Origin: Azoarcus sp031556475
Lineage (GTDB): Bacteria; Pseudomonadota; Gammaproteobacteria; Burkholderiales; Rhodocyclaceae
NCBI GenBank assembly: GCA_031556475.1
Contig: JAVBSY010000147.1
Coordinates: 1-28,893 of the forward strand
Direction of reading: 5' to 3'
DNA length: 28,893 nucleotides
Shown: one piece after another, positions 15,450 to 23,909 of the stretch
Position numbering within the stretch: position 1 is the stretch's first letter
How the letters are laid out: every line of letters starts with the position of its first letter
Notes under the pieces: generated by a model
Database searches by the model: none
What the model was told of the DNA's origin: nothing
What the model saw: only the letters and a program-made list of their open reading frames with translations
Made by a program: the position numbers and the translations under genes

Positions 15450-16725
15450 TGCCCAGCGCCGCCGCGGCTTTTTGCCGGTTCCCGCCGTACTTTGTCAGCA
15501 ATTTGCCGAAATAGTCGCGCTCGATATCCTCGAGCGTCGGTTCGTGTTCGTACTGCAAGGTGGTGCCGCCGCTCTCGGTACCCGGAATGAAGGCGAGATG
15601 GCCCGGCAGGATCTTGCGCGATGCGCCCGAGAGAATGAAGCCGCGTTCGACCACGTTGCGCAGTTCGCGCACGTTGCCGGGCCAGTCGTAGGCCAGCAGG
15701 CGCTTGAGGGCCTCGGGGGCGAATTCCTTCGAGTCGGTCTTGCGGAAACTGTCGAGAAAGTGCTGCGCCAGCGCGGGAATGTCTTCACGCCGCTCGCGCA
15801 GCGGCGGCAGGGTGATGATGAAGCTCGACAGGCGGTAGTACAGGTCGCTGCGAAAGCTTCCTTCCTTGCTCATTTCCAGCAGGCTGCGGTTGGTGGCGAC
15901 GACGAAGCGTACGTCGGCGCGCAGCGTCTTGGTGCCGCCCAGGCGCCGGAAGGTGCCGGTTTCGATGACGCGCAGCAGCTTGGCCTGGATCGACGGCGGA
16001 ATTTCGCCGATTTCGTCGAGGAACAGGGTGCCGTCGACCGCTTCTTCGATCAGGCCTTTTTTCTGCTGGTCGGCGCCGGTGAACGCGCCGCGCTCGTGGC
16101 CGAACAGCTCGGATTCGAAAAGCTGCTCCTGCAGGCCGCAACTGTCGACGGTGACGAGCGGGCCTTCTGCACGGGCGCTGCGCTCGTGCACCGCGCGTGC
16201 GATCATTTCCTTGCCTGTGCCGCTTTCGCCCTGGATGAGCACGGTGACGTCGGTGGGCGCGACCGCGTCGATCAGGCCATAGACTTCGCGCATGGCCTTG
16301 CCGTCGCCCACCAGCGAGCCCTGCCGCTGGCTGATGCGCTTGCGGTAGTGCTGCAGGGTCTGGCGCAGCGCGGCGGTTTCGAGCGCTCGCCGCACGGTGA
16401 GTTCGAGTTCGGCGAGGTCGACCGGTTTGGTGAGGTATTCGCTGGCGCCGAGCTGGATCATACTGACGGCGTTGCGGATCGAACCGAAACCCGTCAGCAC
16501 GACCACCGGGCATTGCGGCGAGAGCAGTGGCAGCAGGCGCTCGCAGTCGGCATCCGGCAAGCGGAAATCGAGCATGATCAGATCGGGTTCGTGCATGGCG
16601 AGCAGTTTTTCCGCTTCCCGCCAGGTACCGGCGCTTTTCGGCTCCAAATCCATGCGTGCGAGGTTTTTCACCAGCAAGGCGTTGAAGATGCGATCGTCGT
16701 CGATTACGAGAACGGTCTTTTTCAC
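15394..16725 (-). CDS. Sigma-54 activator response regulator (NtrC family)
   Basis: A 443-residue enhancer-binding regulator. The receiver domain has D10/D11 and phospho-acceptor Asp53 with Lys100. The AAA+ domain has Walker A G-E-S-G-T-G-K-E (166-173), the sigma-54 contact loop G-A-F-T-G-A (213-218) and Walker B F-L-D-E (235-238). A Fis-type helix-turn-helix ends the protein (G-G-N-R-Q-K-A-A-A-A-L-G-I-S). The start is GTG at 16725, overlapping the kinase stop as GTGA, so the pair is translationally coupled. It probably binds the TGCCA-WWW-TGGCA palindromes upstream of the Mo-reductase operon and activates the sigma-54 promoter there (inference from architecture). Confidence 0.95.
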   Translation of the reverse strand: MKKTVLVIDDDRIFNALLVKNLARMDLEPKSAGTWREAEKLLAMHEPDLIMLDFRLPDADCERLLPLLSPQCPVVVLTGFGSIRNAVSMIQLGASEYLTKPVDLAELELTVRRALETAALRQTLQHYRKRISQRQGSLVGDGKAMREVYGLIDAVAPTDVTVLIQGESGTGKEMIARAVHERSARAEGPLVTVDSCGLQEQLFESELFGHERGAFTGADQQKKGLIEEAVDGTLFLDEIGEIPPSIQAKLLRVIETGTFRRLGGTKTLRADVRFVVATNRSLLEMSKEGSFRSDLYYRLSSFIITLPPLRERREDIPALAQHFLDSFRKTDSKEFAPEALKRLLAYDWPGNVRELRNVVERGFILSGASRKILPGHLAFIPGTESGGTTLQYEHEPTLEDIERDYFGKLLTKYGGNRQKAAAALGISERHAYRLIQKYQLHDQ

Positions 16726-18719
16726 GCTGGGAGCCGCCGTAGGATGATGGGGTCGCCGCGCACGGGGCGGGGCGCGTCGCCACCGATCTCGTTGTGTCCG
16801 CCCTGGCTGGTCAGCGGCAGGCGGATGCTGAAACAGGTGCCTTGCCCGGGCGTGCTGTCGACGCCGATGGTGCCGTTGTAGCGCGTGACCGTCGAACGCA
16901 CGATGGACAGGCCCAGCCCGGTGCCCATGGCGCCGTCCGCGCGCTGGCTGTAGAAGGGCTGGAAGATGCGGGCGAGGTTCTCCGGCGGGATGCCGACGCC
17001 GGTATCGGCGATCTCGATTACCACATGGTCGGCGTCGATACGGCTGCGCAGATGGACCTTGCCGCCTTCTGGCATGGCGTGGTGGGCGTTTTGCACCATG
17101 TTGAAGATCATCATGCGCAATTCGCTCGGATCGGCGTTGACCGTGGGCGAATCCGGTGCGAATTCCTCGATCTGCTCGATGCCGCGCGCAAGCGCGTCGT
17201 AGCTGAGCAGCAAGGACGCGTCATGCATCGCATGGTTGACCTCGACGCTTTGCAGGACTTCGTTGGGGTGGCGGCACAGCAACAGCAGGCGGCGCGTGAC
17301 TTCGATGCAGCGGTCGATTTCCCCATCGACCAAGCCGAGGCAATCTTCCAGCTCGCCTTCGCCCATGGTGTTTTCGTGGGTGCTGCGCGTCAGGCTTTGT
17401 ACCGCCAGGCGCACCGAGGCCAGCGGATTGTGGATTTCGTGTGCAATGCCGGCGGCGAGCATGCCGATTTCAGACAGGCGCTGTTCCTGTGAATATTTGG
17501 CCAGTGTGGATAGATCGCGCAGCGATTCGACGACGCAGGCCTGTTCGCCGTCCGGGCCCGCCAGCATGATGCGTGACGCAACGGTTTCGACGGCGACTTC
17601 GGTCCCGTCGGCGCGGACAAGCCGCTGCTCGTACTTGAGAACCGGTTGCGCATCGTTCAGCGCATGCAACGGGCACAGCGCCAGGGTGGGCGGGCAGGCC
17701 TCGTCGAGGGCGTGGCTGGTACGGTAGCATTTTTGCCCAAGGGCGGCTTCCCGGCTCAGGTCCAGCAGTTTGCAGTAGGCGTTGTTGATGGCGAGGATGC
17801 GGTGGTCCGGGCTGATGACGCGCACCGCGTCGGGCAGGCTGTCGAGCAGGCTGCGCAGGTAGTGCTGCTGGGCGTGCAACTCGCCATAGCTGGTTTCGAG
17901 GTTGGCCGCCATGCGGTTGAAGGTTTGCCCGAGCTGCGCCAGTTCGTCGTCGTCGCGCGTGGATACGCGCACGGTGTGATCGCCCTCGCTGAGACGTTGC
18001 GCAGCCTCGGCCAGTGCATCGACAGGCGTCATCACGTAGCGGCGCAGCGCGTGGTAGCCCACCACGCAGGACAGCAGCATGACCAGCGCCGCGCCGGCGG
18101 TCAGCCCCAGCGCACTGTTGCGCGCCTGGGCGCGCATGGTGTCGGCATCGTAATCGACCACCAGTATGCCGTTGAGTGGCTGTTCATTCAGAGGGCCGTG
18201 ACAGGCGGAGCAGGCGGCCTGGTTGAAAACCGGATCGATCGAGCGCAGCACTTCCTGCCCGGAGTCGAGCGTGGTGAATTGGGCACGGCCGGCACTGCCG
18301 GTGTCGCCGATACCACTCGGCAAGGGGAAATGCTGGCCGGCGAGCTGTGGATCGGAGGCGAAGTGGATCATGCCGGAGGGGTCGAGGATGCGTACGCCGA
18401 GAATGCCCGGCTGCTGCCCCAGGTGGGCGACGATCTGCTGCAGGCCGGGCACGTCGCGCTTGAGCATGGCGTTTTCGAGCGCGGATTCGAGCAGGCGGTT
18501 GACCTGCATCGATGCCACGGTACGCTCTTGCGCGAGCTGGCTGCGGTAGACCGCAAAAAATGCGAGCAACAGCAGCACCGAAGCGAGCGCCGAGGCGGCC
18601 AGCATCGCCAGCATGATCTTGCGCCGCAGCCGGGCCGCCCACCAGGCGCGCAATCGGCTGAGCAACAGGACGGGCGTCGGGCGGTGTGGGTTTGGGATAC
18701 TTTCGGCGGGGACTGACAT
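16722..18719 (-). CDS. Sensor histidine kinase with periplasmic c-haem site and Cys-containing PAS domain
   Basis: A 665-residue kinase. Membrane segments lie near 34-58 and 201-222, and the periplasmic domain between them carries C-S-A-C-H (170-174), a c-type haem attachment site. Then come a HAMP domain (~223-276), a PAS domain (~285-400) with three cysteines at 331, 342 and 349 (K-C-Y, E-A-C-P-P, A-L-C-P-L), the phospho-acceptor His427 (G-I-A-H-E-I-H-N-P-L), and an ATPase domain with N-M-V-Q-N-A-H-H-A-M and G-T-G-L-G-L-S-I-V. I use ATG 18719; the frame continues to a TTG at 18776, which is less likely. It should sense redox state or a haem ligand such as NO and phosphorylate the coupled sigma-54 regulator (inference). 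Confidence 0.93.
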   Translation of the reverse strand: MSVPAESIPNPHRPTPVLLLSRLRAWWAARLRRKIMLAMLAASALASVLLLLAFFAVYRSQLAQERTVASMQVNRLLESALENAMLKRDVPGLQQIVAHLGQQPGILGVRILDPSGMIHFASDPQLAGQHFPLPSGIGDTGSAGRAQFTTLDSGQEVLRSIDPVFNQAACSACHGPLNEQPLNGILVVDYDADTMRAQARNSALGLTAGAALVMLLSCVVGYHALRRYVMTPVDALAEAAQRLSEGDHTVRVSTRDDDELAQLGQTFNRMAANLETSYGELHAQQHYLRSLLDSLPDAVRVISPDHRILAINNAYCKLLDLSREAALGQKCYRTSHALDEACPPTLALCPLHALNDAQPVLKYEQRLVRADGTEVAVETVASRIMLAGPDGEQACVVESLRDLSTLAKYSQEQRLSEIGMLAAGIAHEIHNPLASVRLAVQSLTRSTHENTMGEGELEDCLGLVDGEIDRCIEVTRRLLLLCRHPNEVLQSVEVNHAMHDASLLLSYDALARGIEQIEEFAPDSPTVNADPSELRMMIFNMVQNAHHAMPEGGKVHLRSRIDADHVVIEIADTGVGIPPENLARIFQPFYSQRADGAMGTGLGLSIVRSTVTRYNGTIGVDSTPGQGTCFSIRLPLTSQGGHNEIGGDAPRPVRGDPIILRRLPA

Positions 18720-18882
18720 GGCGTGACGACTCGCTACGGCTCGTGCCACGATAGTCGGCGGCGCGCAATCAGGCAATAGCGGTACTCGTTCTTGAGCGGG
18801 AGGGGTTGCGTATGCACCGATGCCGGGAAGAACGCTACCGGGATGCCGGCAGGGGGAGCGCGATCATGGTGGCCATCGACCG

Positions 18883-19686
18883 CTACCAGGTCGGCCCCGC
18901 GCCCGGCACGAAGGGTTCGGCATCGCCGCAGGTGGGGCCTTGCGGCACTTTTTTCGGCTTCGCTTCTTCCGTCGGCGGTGGTGGGTAAGGCGCGTTGGCG
19001 AGCACGACCAGGGCAGCGCGCAAGGCGCGCAGGTAGTCCGCCGTCAACATCCCCAGTGCGGCGTAGAACGGTGTTGCCGCGCGGCCGGCGACGCGCTCGG
19101 CGAAACGGTCGATCCACAGCAGCAGGTGCGCGTCGAGGAAGTCCGCCGCCGGGCGCAGCGCGGCATCGTCGGCGGCAAGGGTGCACAGGTGGGCGACGAA
19201 TTGCAGTTGCAGGCTCAGATTGTCGTCCTGCCGCTGTCGCCAGTCTCCCGCTTCCAGGTCGTATTTCCGGTACCACTCACGTACCGCGAACATCGGCTCC
19301 TGGCGCTCCAGCCCGTCGTCGTCGAGCCAGGCGGATTCGTTGGGCGAGGCGTGGTAGCGGCCGGTGAGGTAGATCGCCGCGTAATCGACGGCAAACTCGT
19401 CCAGCGGGATCTGGAAGGCCGCTTCGTCGGCCGTGAGCGTTCGCGCCATCAGCAGCCGGGCTTCCTCGCCCTCGCGGATGCTCGCCGGCAACGCCAGGCA
19501 GGCGGGAAAATCCGCCGCCTTGAGTGCGGCGAGGGTGTCGGCGTCGAGTTCGACGCCGTGCAGGCGTGCGAGCAGGTCGAGATCTTCGGCCACCATGCCG
19601 CGCCACGACGATGCGACCCCTCGCGTTGTTTCCTGGGTGTCGGCGGTTGTGGTCGTGGTATCGGGCATGGTGTTTTCGCTCTGCAT
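18883..19686 (-). CDS. TorD/DmsD-family molybdoenzyme chaperone
   Basis: A 267-residue, mostly helical, cytoplasmic protein of the TorD family, which binds Tat leaders of molybdoenzymes and delays export until the cofactor is inserted. Supporting pieces are E-F-A-V-D-Y-A-A-I-Y-L-T-G, S-P-N-E-S-A-W, and D-F-L-D-A-H-L-L-L-W-I-D-R-F-A-E-R-V, the classic TorD stretch. It follows the Fe-S subunit gene by seven bases. The ATG at 19686 or the one at 19668 may be the start. It carries a Pro-rich C-terminal extension (Y-P-P-P-P-T-E-E). Its client should be the Tat-exported reductase two genes upstream. Confidence 0.88.
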   Translation of the reverse strand: MQSENTMPDTTTTTADTQETTRGVASSWRGMVAEDLDLLARLHGVELDADTLAALKAADFPACLALPASIREGEEARLLMARTLTADEAAFQIPLDEFAVDYAAIYLTGRYHASPNESAWLDDDGLERQEPMFAVREWYRKYDLEAGDWRQRQDDNLSLQLQFVAHLCTLAADDAALRPAADFLDAHLLLWIDRFAERVAGRAATPFYAALGMLTADYLRALRAALVVLANAPYPPPPTEEAKPKKVPQGPTCGDAEPFVPGAGPTW

Positions 19687-19693
19687 CGTGTCT

Positions 19694-20377
19694 TCAGCTT
19701 ACATCATCGACACGGCCTTTACTGTGAGGCACGAAGACGATGGACGGGTTGGTCAGTTCCGGGTTGGTGAAATTCTTCACCGCGCGCACGACCTTCTCGT
19801 TCGGGCCGACCGCCTTGGTCTGGTAGGTTCCCGCGCGCAACTTGTCGATGGGGCCGATGTCGAGCACGCGCATCATGCACGCTTGCACGCAGTAAGGCGT
19901 GCGGCCGGCATCGATTTCATCGACGCACATGTTGCACTTCTTGACGATGTTTTCGATCGGGTCGAACTGCGGCGCGCCGTAGGGGCAGACCGCTTCGCAG
20001 CGCCGGCAGCCGATGCACAGGGTGCTGTCGATGTCGACGATGCCGTCCTTGGGGCGCTTCCAGATCGCGCCAGTGGGACAGGACGGCAGGCATGCCGGTT
20101 CGGCGCAGTGGTTGCACGATACGTTGACCTTGTACGCGAAAACGTCCGGGTACGTGCCGCCTTCGATATACATCACGCGGCGGAAACGCGGGCCCGCCGG
20201 CAGGCCGTTCTTGTCCTTGCACGCGATTTCGCAGGCGCGGCAGCCGATGCAGTCCACGTTGTTGTGCACGAAGCCAAGCTGCATTTTCGGCACAACAGGG
20301 GTGTACACCTCTTTCTTGCGCTGCTTCACCGCTTCCTTGACGCGTGCCTTTTTATCGTCGTCGATAGGGTTCGCCAT
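19694..20377 (-). CDS. Four-cluster ferredoxin subunit (DmsB/NrfC type) of the Mo-reductase
   Basis: A 227-residue electron-transfer subunit. Sixteen cysteines form four [4Fe-4S] groups: C-I-G-C-R-A-C-E-I-A-C, C-N-H-C-A-E-P-A-C-L-P-S-C-P, C-I-G-C-R-R-C-E-A-V-C-P, and C-N-M-C followed by C-V-Q-A-C. It has no signal peptide, so it would be co-exported with the Tat-tagged catalytic subunit. I start at ATG 20377 (M-A-N-P-I-D-D-D), with AAGGAA upstream; an upstream in-frame ATG at 20464 lies inside the reductase gene. It begins 16 bp after the catalytic subunit ends. It passes electrons to the Mo site, probably from the pentahaem cytochrome in this operon. Confidence 0.94.
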   Translation of the reverse strand: MANPIDDDKKARVKEAVKQRKKEVYTPVVPKMQLGFVHNNVDCIGCRACEIACKDKNGLPAGPRFRRVMYIEGGTYPDVFAYKVNVSCNHCAEPACLPSCPTGAIWKRPKDGIVDIDSTLCIGCRRCEAVCPYGAPQFDPIENIVKKCNMCVDEIDAGRTPYCVQACMMRVLDIGPIDKLRAGTYQTKAVGPNEKVVRAVKNFTNPELTNPSIVFVPHSKGRVDDVS

Positions 20378-20393
20378 GGTCTCGATTCCTTGC

Positions 20394-22982
20394 TCAATGA
20401 TCGCCGCGGCGGAAGATGTGGCTGCGCGAAGTGGCGAGCTGATCCCAGCCAGGGCGGTGTGCAAGATTCGTTTTGCGGATGTTGCACAGCACGGTGTTGT
20501 AAGCGAATGCGCCGGCAGGGCTGGGGTCGTCCTTGGTGAGGAAGTCCGGGTTGCCGCTGCGGTCGATCGATTTTTCGTCCAGATCCATCCACGCGCCTTC
20601 GTGCAGCACCAGCACGCCGGGCATGCAGCGCTCCGTCACGTAGGTGGGCACCACGACGCGGCCGCGGTCGTTCCACAACTCCACCGTGTCGCCCATCACG
20701 ATGCCCAGGCGTGCGGCATCGCTGGCGTTGATCGTGACTTCCTGCGAGTAGGTTTCACGCAGCCACGGGATGTTGTTGAAGATACTGTGCGTGCGCCAGC
20801 GCGGATGCGGGCTGACGAGGTGGAAGGGATATTCCTTGGCCTTTTCGTGATTGAGCGATTCCCACGGTTCGATCCATTTGGGAATGGACGGAATCTCGTA
20901 GCCGTACTGGGTTTTGGTCCAGTCCGTGACTCTGGCGAGCGTCGTCGACAGGATTTCGATCCTGCCCGACGGCGTCGGGAACGGCTTGCCGTTCTCGATC
21001 TGCGCGCGGAAGGCGACGATCGGTTCCTTCAGGTCGAACTTGTACACGCCGCGCTTCTTGAACTCTTCCCACGGCATGGTCACGCCCTGGTGTCCCATGA
21101 CCTTGTTGTTCCACCATTCGCTGAGGTACTGCTCGTCGACATCGTCGTCATTGTGGAAGTAGTCGCGCGTGGCCTTCGGGTTGTACTTCTCGCCGAAACC
21201 GAGGCGGTAGGCCAGCTCGGTGAACACCTGGAAGTCGCTCTTCGATTCACCCAGCGGCTGGATGACCTTCGGACGGTGGATGTAGTAGTGCCCCTTGTAC
21301 CAGGGCAGGGCGACGTCATGGCGTTCGAAGTGCGTGGCGATCGGGAACAGCACGTCGGCCCAGATGCCCGATGGTGTGATCGTCGAATCGTTGCAGACGA
21401 TCAGGTCGAGCTTCTTGACCGCTTCGATTTCCTTGTTGATGTTCGTGAGCTGGTTGAACCAGTCCGAACCGTGCCACCAGATCGCGCGGATGTCCGGGAT
21501 CTTGCCGTCGAGTTCGTCGTCGCGCGGCCACAGGCCGACTTCTTCGCGCTTGACGTTCGGGTAGTTGAGCACGCAGTGCGCCCAGCGGTCGGATTTGATC
21601 GAACCCCACCAGACGTTGGCGTATTCGTCGTAGGGATAAGCGACGGCCTCGGTGTGGAAGGCCTTGCCCACGCCTTCGGCGCAGCCGCCGAGGACGCCGA
21701 TGTTGCCGGTCATCGCCTGCACGGCGGCGGCCATGCGGTTGTACTGCTCGCCGTAGGCGTTGCGGCCTGGCGCCCACGATGCCTTCAGCGCCGCCGGCTT
21801 GGTGCGCGCGTACATGTCGGCGAGCTTCTTGATGTCCTCGGCCTTGACGCCGCAGATCGCGGCCGCCCATTCCGGCGTCTTCGGCGTGCCGTCGTAGGTG
21901 CCGAGGATGTAATCCTTGAAGTTCTCCTTGTCCTGCGCCCACTCGGGCATCGTTCCGGCGTCCATGCCCTGGCAGAAACGGTCGATGAACTTCTGGTCGT
22001 GCAGGTCGTTGGTGAAGATGTAATGCGCCATGCCGGCGAGCATCGCCGCATCGGTGTTGGGGCGAATCGGAATCCACCAGGCATCGTATGCGGCGGCGGA
22101 GTCGGTGTATTGCGGATCGACCAGCACGAACTTGCAGCCGCGCTGCTTGGCCAGCCGCATGTAATAGAAGGTGTTGCCGCCGTGGAAGGTGTAGGCCGGG
22201 TTCCAGCCCCACATGATGATGAGCTTGGAGTGTGCGAAGGCGTCGTCTTCGTTGCCGTCCTCGATGGTGCCGAAGGTCGTGCGCGAACTGAAGGTGGTGC
22301 CTTGGTACGACGGTACCGACCACGAGTTGGTACGACAGCCGAAAATGCCGAGGAAACGCGCGAGCAGGCCTTCGATCTGGTCGGATTTATGCAGCACGCC
22401 GTAAGAGGCGCCGGCGTAGGACTGGTCCAGGATCGCGGTCGGGCCGTACTTTTGTTTCAGTTCCTGCATTTTCCCGGCGACGAAGTCGAGCGCCGTATCC
22501 CACGACGCGCGCTTGAACTTGCCTTCGCCGCGCGCGCCGACGCGCATCATCGGGTACAGCAGCCGCTCTTGTGAATACAGGCGCGCGCGGTACGAGCGCC
22601 CACGCAGACAGGCGCGCAATTGGGGCACCGCCTCGGTATCGAGGCCGAACTTGCCGCCGGCCTGGTAGGCGCCGTTGTCGGTCGACAGGCGCACGATCAC
22701 GTCGCCCTTCTTGTGTGCGACCAGCATATGCCGTGAGCCGCAGTTGTGCGCACAGGAAGTGACCACCGTCTGCAGATCGTCGTCGCGCGGATAAGGCTCG
22801 TAGGCAAAGGCTTTGGCCAGGCGTGGCACGGACAGCGACATCAGCCCTGTCGCGCCCAGCGCGGAGGTTGCCAGAGCCGTTTTCAGGAAGCGGCGGCGCG
22901 ACATTGTCGCGTGGCTGTGGCCGCGCTTGAGCCAGTCGATGATGCCGTCTTCGTTCATGAGCGGATGGGTGCTTAGGCTCAC
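20394..22982 (-). CDS. DmsA-like molybdopterin oxidoreductase, Tat-exported catalytic subunit
   Basis: An 862-residue member of the DMSO reductase family. The twin-arginine leader is S-R-R-R-F-L-K (28-34). The Fe-S site is C77-x3-C81-x3-H85...C125 (R-A-C-L-R-G-R-S), with His where DmsA has the third Cys. R-V-G-A-R-G-E-G-K-F and W-D-T-A-L-D are DmsA-like cofactor-domain motifs. The Mo ligand is probably a Ser in the N-S-W-S-V-P-S-Y-Q-G region (219-228), as in DmsA, but this is uncertain. The start is GTG at 22982 with GGGAG upstream, overlapping the pentahaem stop as GTGA. It should reduce an oxo-substrate (S-oxide, N-oxide or similar) in the periplasm; the substrate is not readable from sequence. 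Confidence 0.93.
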   Translation of the reverse strand: MSLSTHPLMNEDGIIDWLKRGHSHATMSRRRFLKTALATSALGATGLMSLSVPRLAKAFAYEPYPRDDDLQTVVTSCAHNCGSRHMLVAHKKGDVIVRLSTDNGAYQAGGKFGLDTEAVPQLRACLRGRSYRARLYSQERLLYPMMRVGARGEGKFKRASWDTALDFVAGKMQELKQKYGPTAILDQSYAGASYGVLHKSDQIEGLLARFLGIFGCRTNSWSVPSYQGTTFSSRTTFGTIEDGNEDDAFAHSKLIIMWGWNPAYTFHGGNTFYYMRLAKQRGCKFVLVDPQYTDSAAAYDAWWIPIRPNTDAAMLAGMAHYIFTNDLHDQKFIDRFCQGMDAGTMPEWAQDKENFKDYILGTYDGTPKTPEWAAAICGVKAEDIKKLADMYARTKPAALKASWAPGRNAYGEQYNRMAAAVQAMTGNIGVLGGCAEGVGKAFHTEAVAYPYDEYANVWWGSIKSDRWAHCVLNYPNVKREEVGLWPRDDELDGKIPDIRAIWWHGSDWFNQLTNINKEIEAVKKLDLIVCNDSTITPSGIWADVLFPIATHFERHDVALPWYKGHYYIHRPKVIQPLGESKSDFQVFTELAYRLGFGEKYNPKATRDYFHNDDDVDEQYLSEWWNNKVMGHQGVTMPWEEFKKRGVYKFDLKEPIVAFRAQIENGKPFPTPSGRIEILSTTLARVTDWTKTQYGYEIPSIPKWIEPWESLNHEKAKEYPFHLVSPHPRWRTHSIFNNIPWLRETYSQEVTINASDAARLGIVMGDTVELWNDRGRVVVPTYVTERCMPGVLVLHEGAWMDLDEKSIDRSGNPDFLTKDDPSPAGAFAYNTVLCNIRKTNLAHRPGWDQLATSRSHIFRRGDH

Positions 22983-23848
22983 GGTTTGCTCCCGCTTGTA
23001 TTGCTAGTGATTCCAGTCAAAAACCGGGCTTCCGATTGCGTGGGCCGGTTCTTGGCCCAATCGGGAACCTCAGGCGCCATGCCTTCCCACGCGTGGCGCG
23101 GGTAGGGGAAGCTGATCCGATACCATTGCCGGCCGCCGTGACAGCCGTAGCAAACGTCGCCGCCTTGTTCCGTGGCGAGCTTCTCGATGGTTTCGGGCTT
23201 CAGGTAGTTCACCTGGTGACGCGTCGTGCGGAAGGCCGCATGACAGGACAGGCAGTTGTTTTCCAGCGAGTCGCGTATTTCGGTCCAGGCCGGCAGGCCC
23301 ATCGATTCCGACGGGAATTTGCCGTGGCACATCAAACAGGTATCCGGATTGACGTTCTTGCGCAGCACATGCGCGGTATTGCGCACATCGGGCGGGTTCA
23401 CCGCCAAGTCGCGCGGGTCGTTGCCCTGGTGACAGGTATTGCATTTCAATTGCATGACCTGCGTGGCATAGGACGATTTGATGTGCCGCCAGTGAAACGT
23501 GGCCTGCTCCCCTTCGTAGGTGTCGAGGGTCTGGTACCACGCCAGTGAATCCGCCGCCTTGACTCCGGCCGGCGACTCTTTGCGCACGGAGTTCTCGACG
23601 ACTTCCTGGTGACAGGACAGGCATTTTTCGTCGCTCGTGTTGTCGATGGCGGGCTTGAAGTGCACCGGATCCCAACGCGCGCGCTCGTAATCATTAGGGG
23701 CAACTTGTTGCGCTTCGGTATTCTCTGCCGGCTTGGCGGCAACGGAAACGGGCGGCTCTTCTTTCTTGGCGCACGAAACCAGAAGCATTGCGGTTGCGAC
23801 GGTACAGACGGTACCGAGTAGCAAAATCACCCTTTTGCGAAGCTGCAT
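22979..23848 (-). CDS. Pentahaem cytochrome c lipoprotein
   Basis: A 289-residue protein with lipobox L-L-V-S-C (Cys26) and five CxxCH haem sites at residues 76-80, 136-140, 171-175, 199-203 and 233-237. It is not a NapC/NirT type, as it has no N-terminal transmembrane helix, and does not match NrfB or the decahaem DmsE. The lipid anchor would place it on the periplasmic side of a membrane. It is translationally coupled (GTGA) to the Mo-reductase, and no DmsC/NrfD membrane anchor is encoded, so it is the natural electron link between the membrane quinol pool and the reductase (inference). GGAA precedes the ATG at 23848. Confidence 0.92.
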   Translation of the reverse strand: MQLRKRVILLLGTVCTVATAMLLVSCAKKEEPPVSVAAKPAENTEAQQVAPNDYERARWDPVHFKPAIDNTSDEKCLSCHQEVVENSVRKESPAGVKAADSLAWYQTLDTYEGEQATFHWRHIKSSYATQVMQLKCNTCHQGNDPRDLAVNPPDVRNTAHVLRKNVNPDTCLMCHGKFPSESMGLPAWTEIRDSLENNCLSCHAAFRTTRHQVNYLKPETIEKLATEQGGDVCYGCHGGRQWYRISFPYPRHAWEGMAPEVPDWAKNRPTQSEARFLTGITSNTSGSKP

Positions 23849-23873
23849 GGCGATTCCATTCTTTAGAAATTAG

Positions 23874-23897
23874 AAAAGGGGGACGAATCCCCCTTTT
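23874..23897 (-). terminator. Intrinsic terminator between the Met-rich gene and the pentahaem gene
   Basis: Ten-base perfect arms (A4-G5-A at 23874-23883 and T-C5-T4 at 23888-23897) enclose a TTCG loop on the minus strand. The strand-symmetric A- and T-flanks make it work in either direction. It lies 13 bp after the Met-rich gene's stop and 25 bp before the pentahaem start. Partial read-through would give more Met-rich protein than reductase. Confidence 0.8.
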
Positions 23898-23909
23898 TGC
23901 GGGTATTGC

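Noticed and set aside
18733..18748. TGGCACGAGCCGTAGC on the minus strand before the haem kinase as a sigma-54 promoter
   Set aside because: GG and GC are 11 bases apart instead of 10 and the -12 core lacks TT.
20013..22574. 853-codon open frame antisense to the Mo-reductase and its Fe-S subunit
   Set aside because: It mirrors strongly recognised genes on the minus strand; it results from GC-rich codon bias and has no family motifs.
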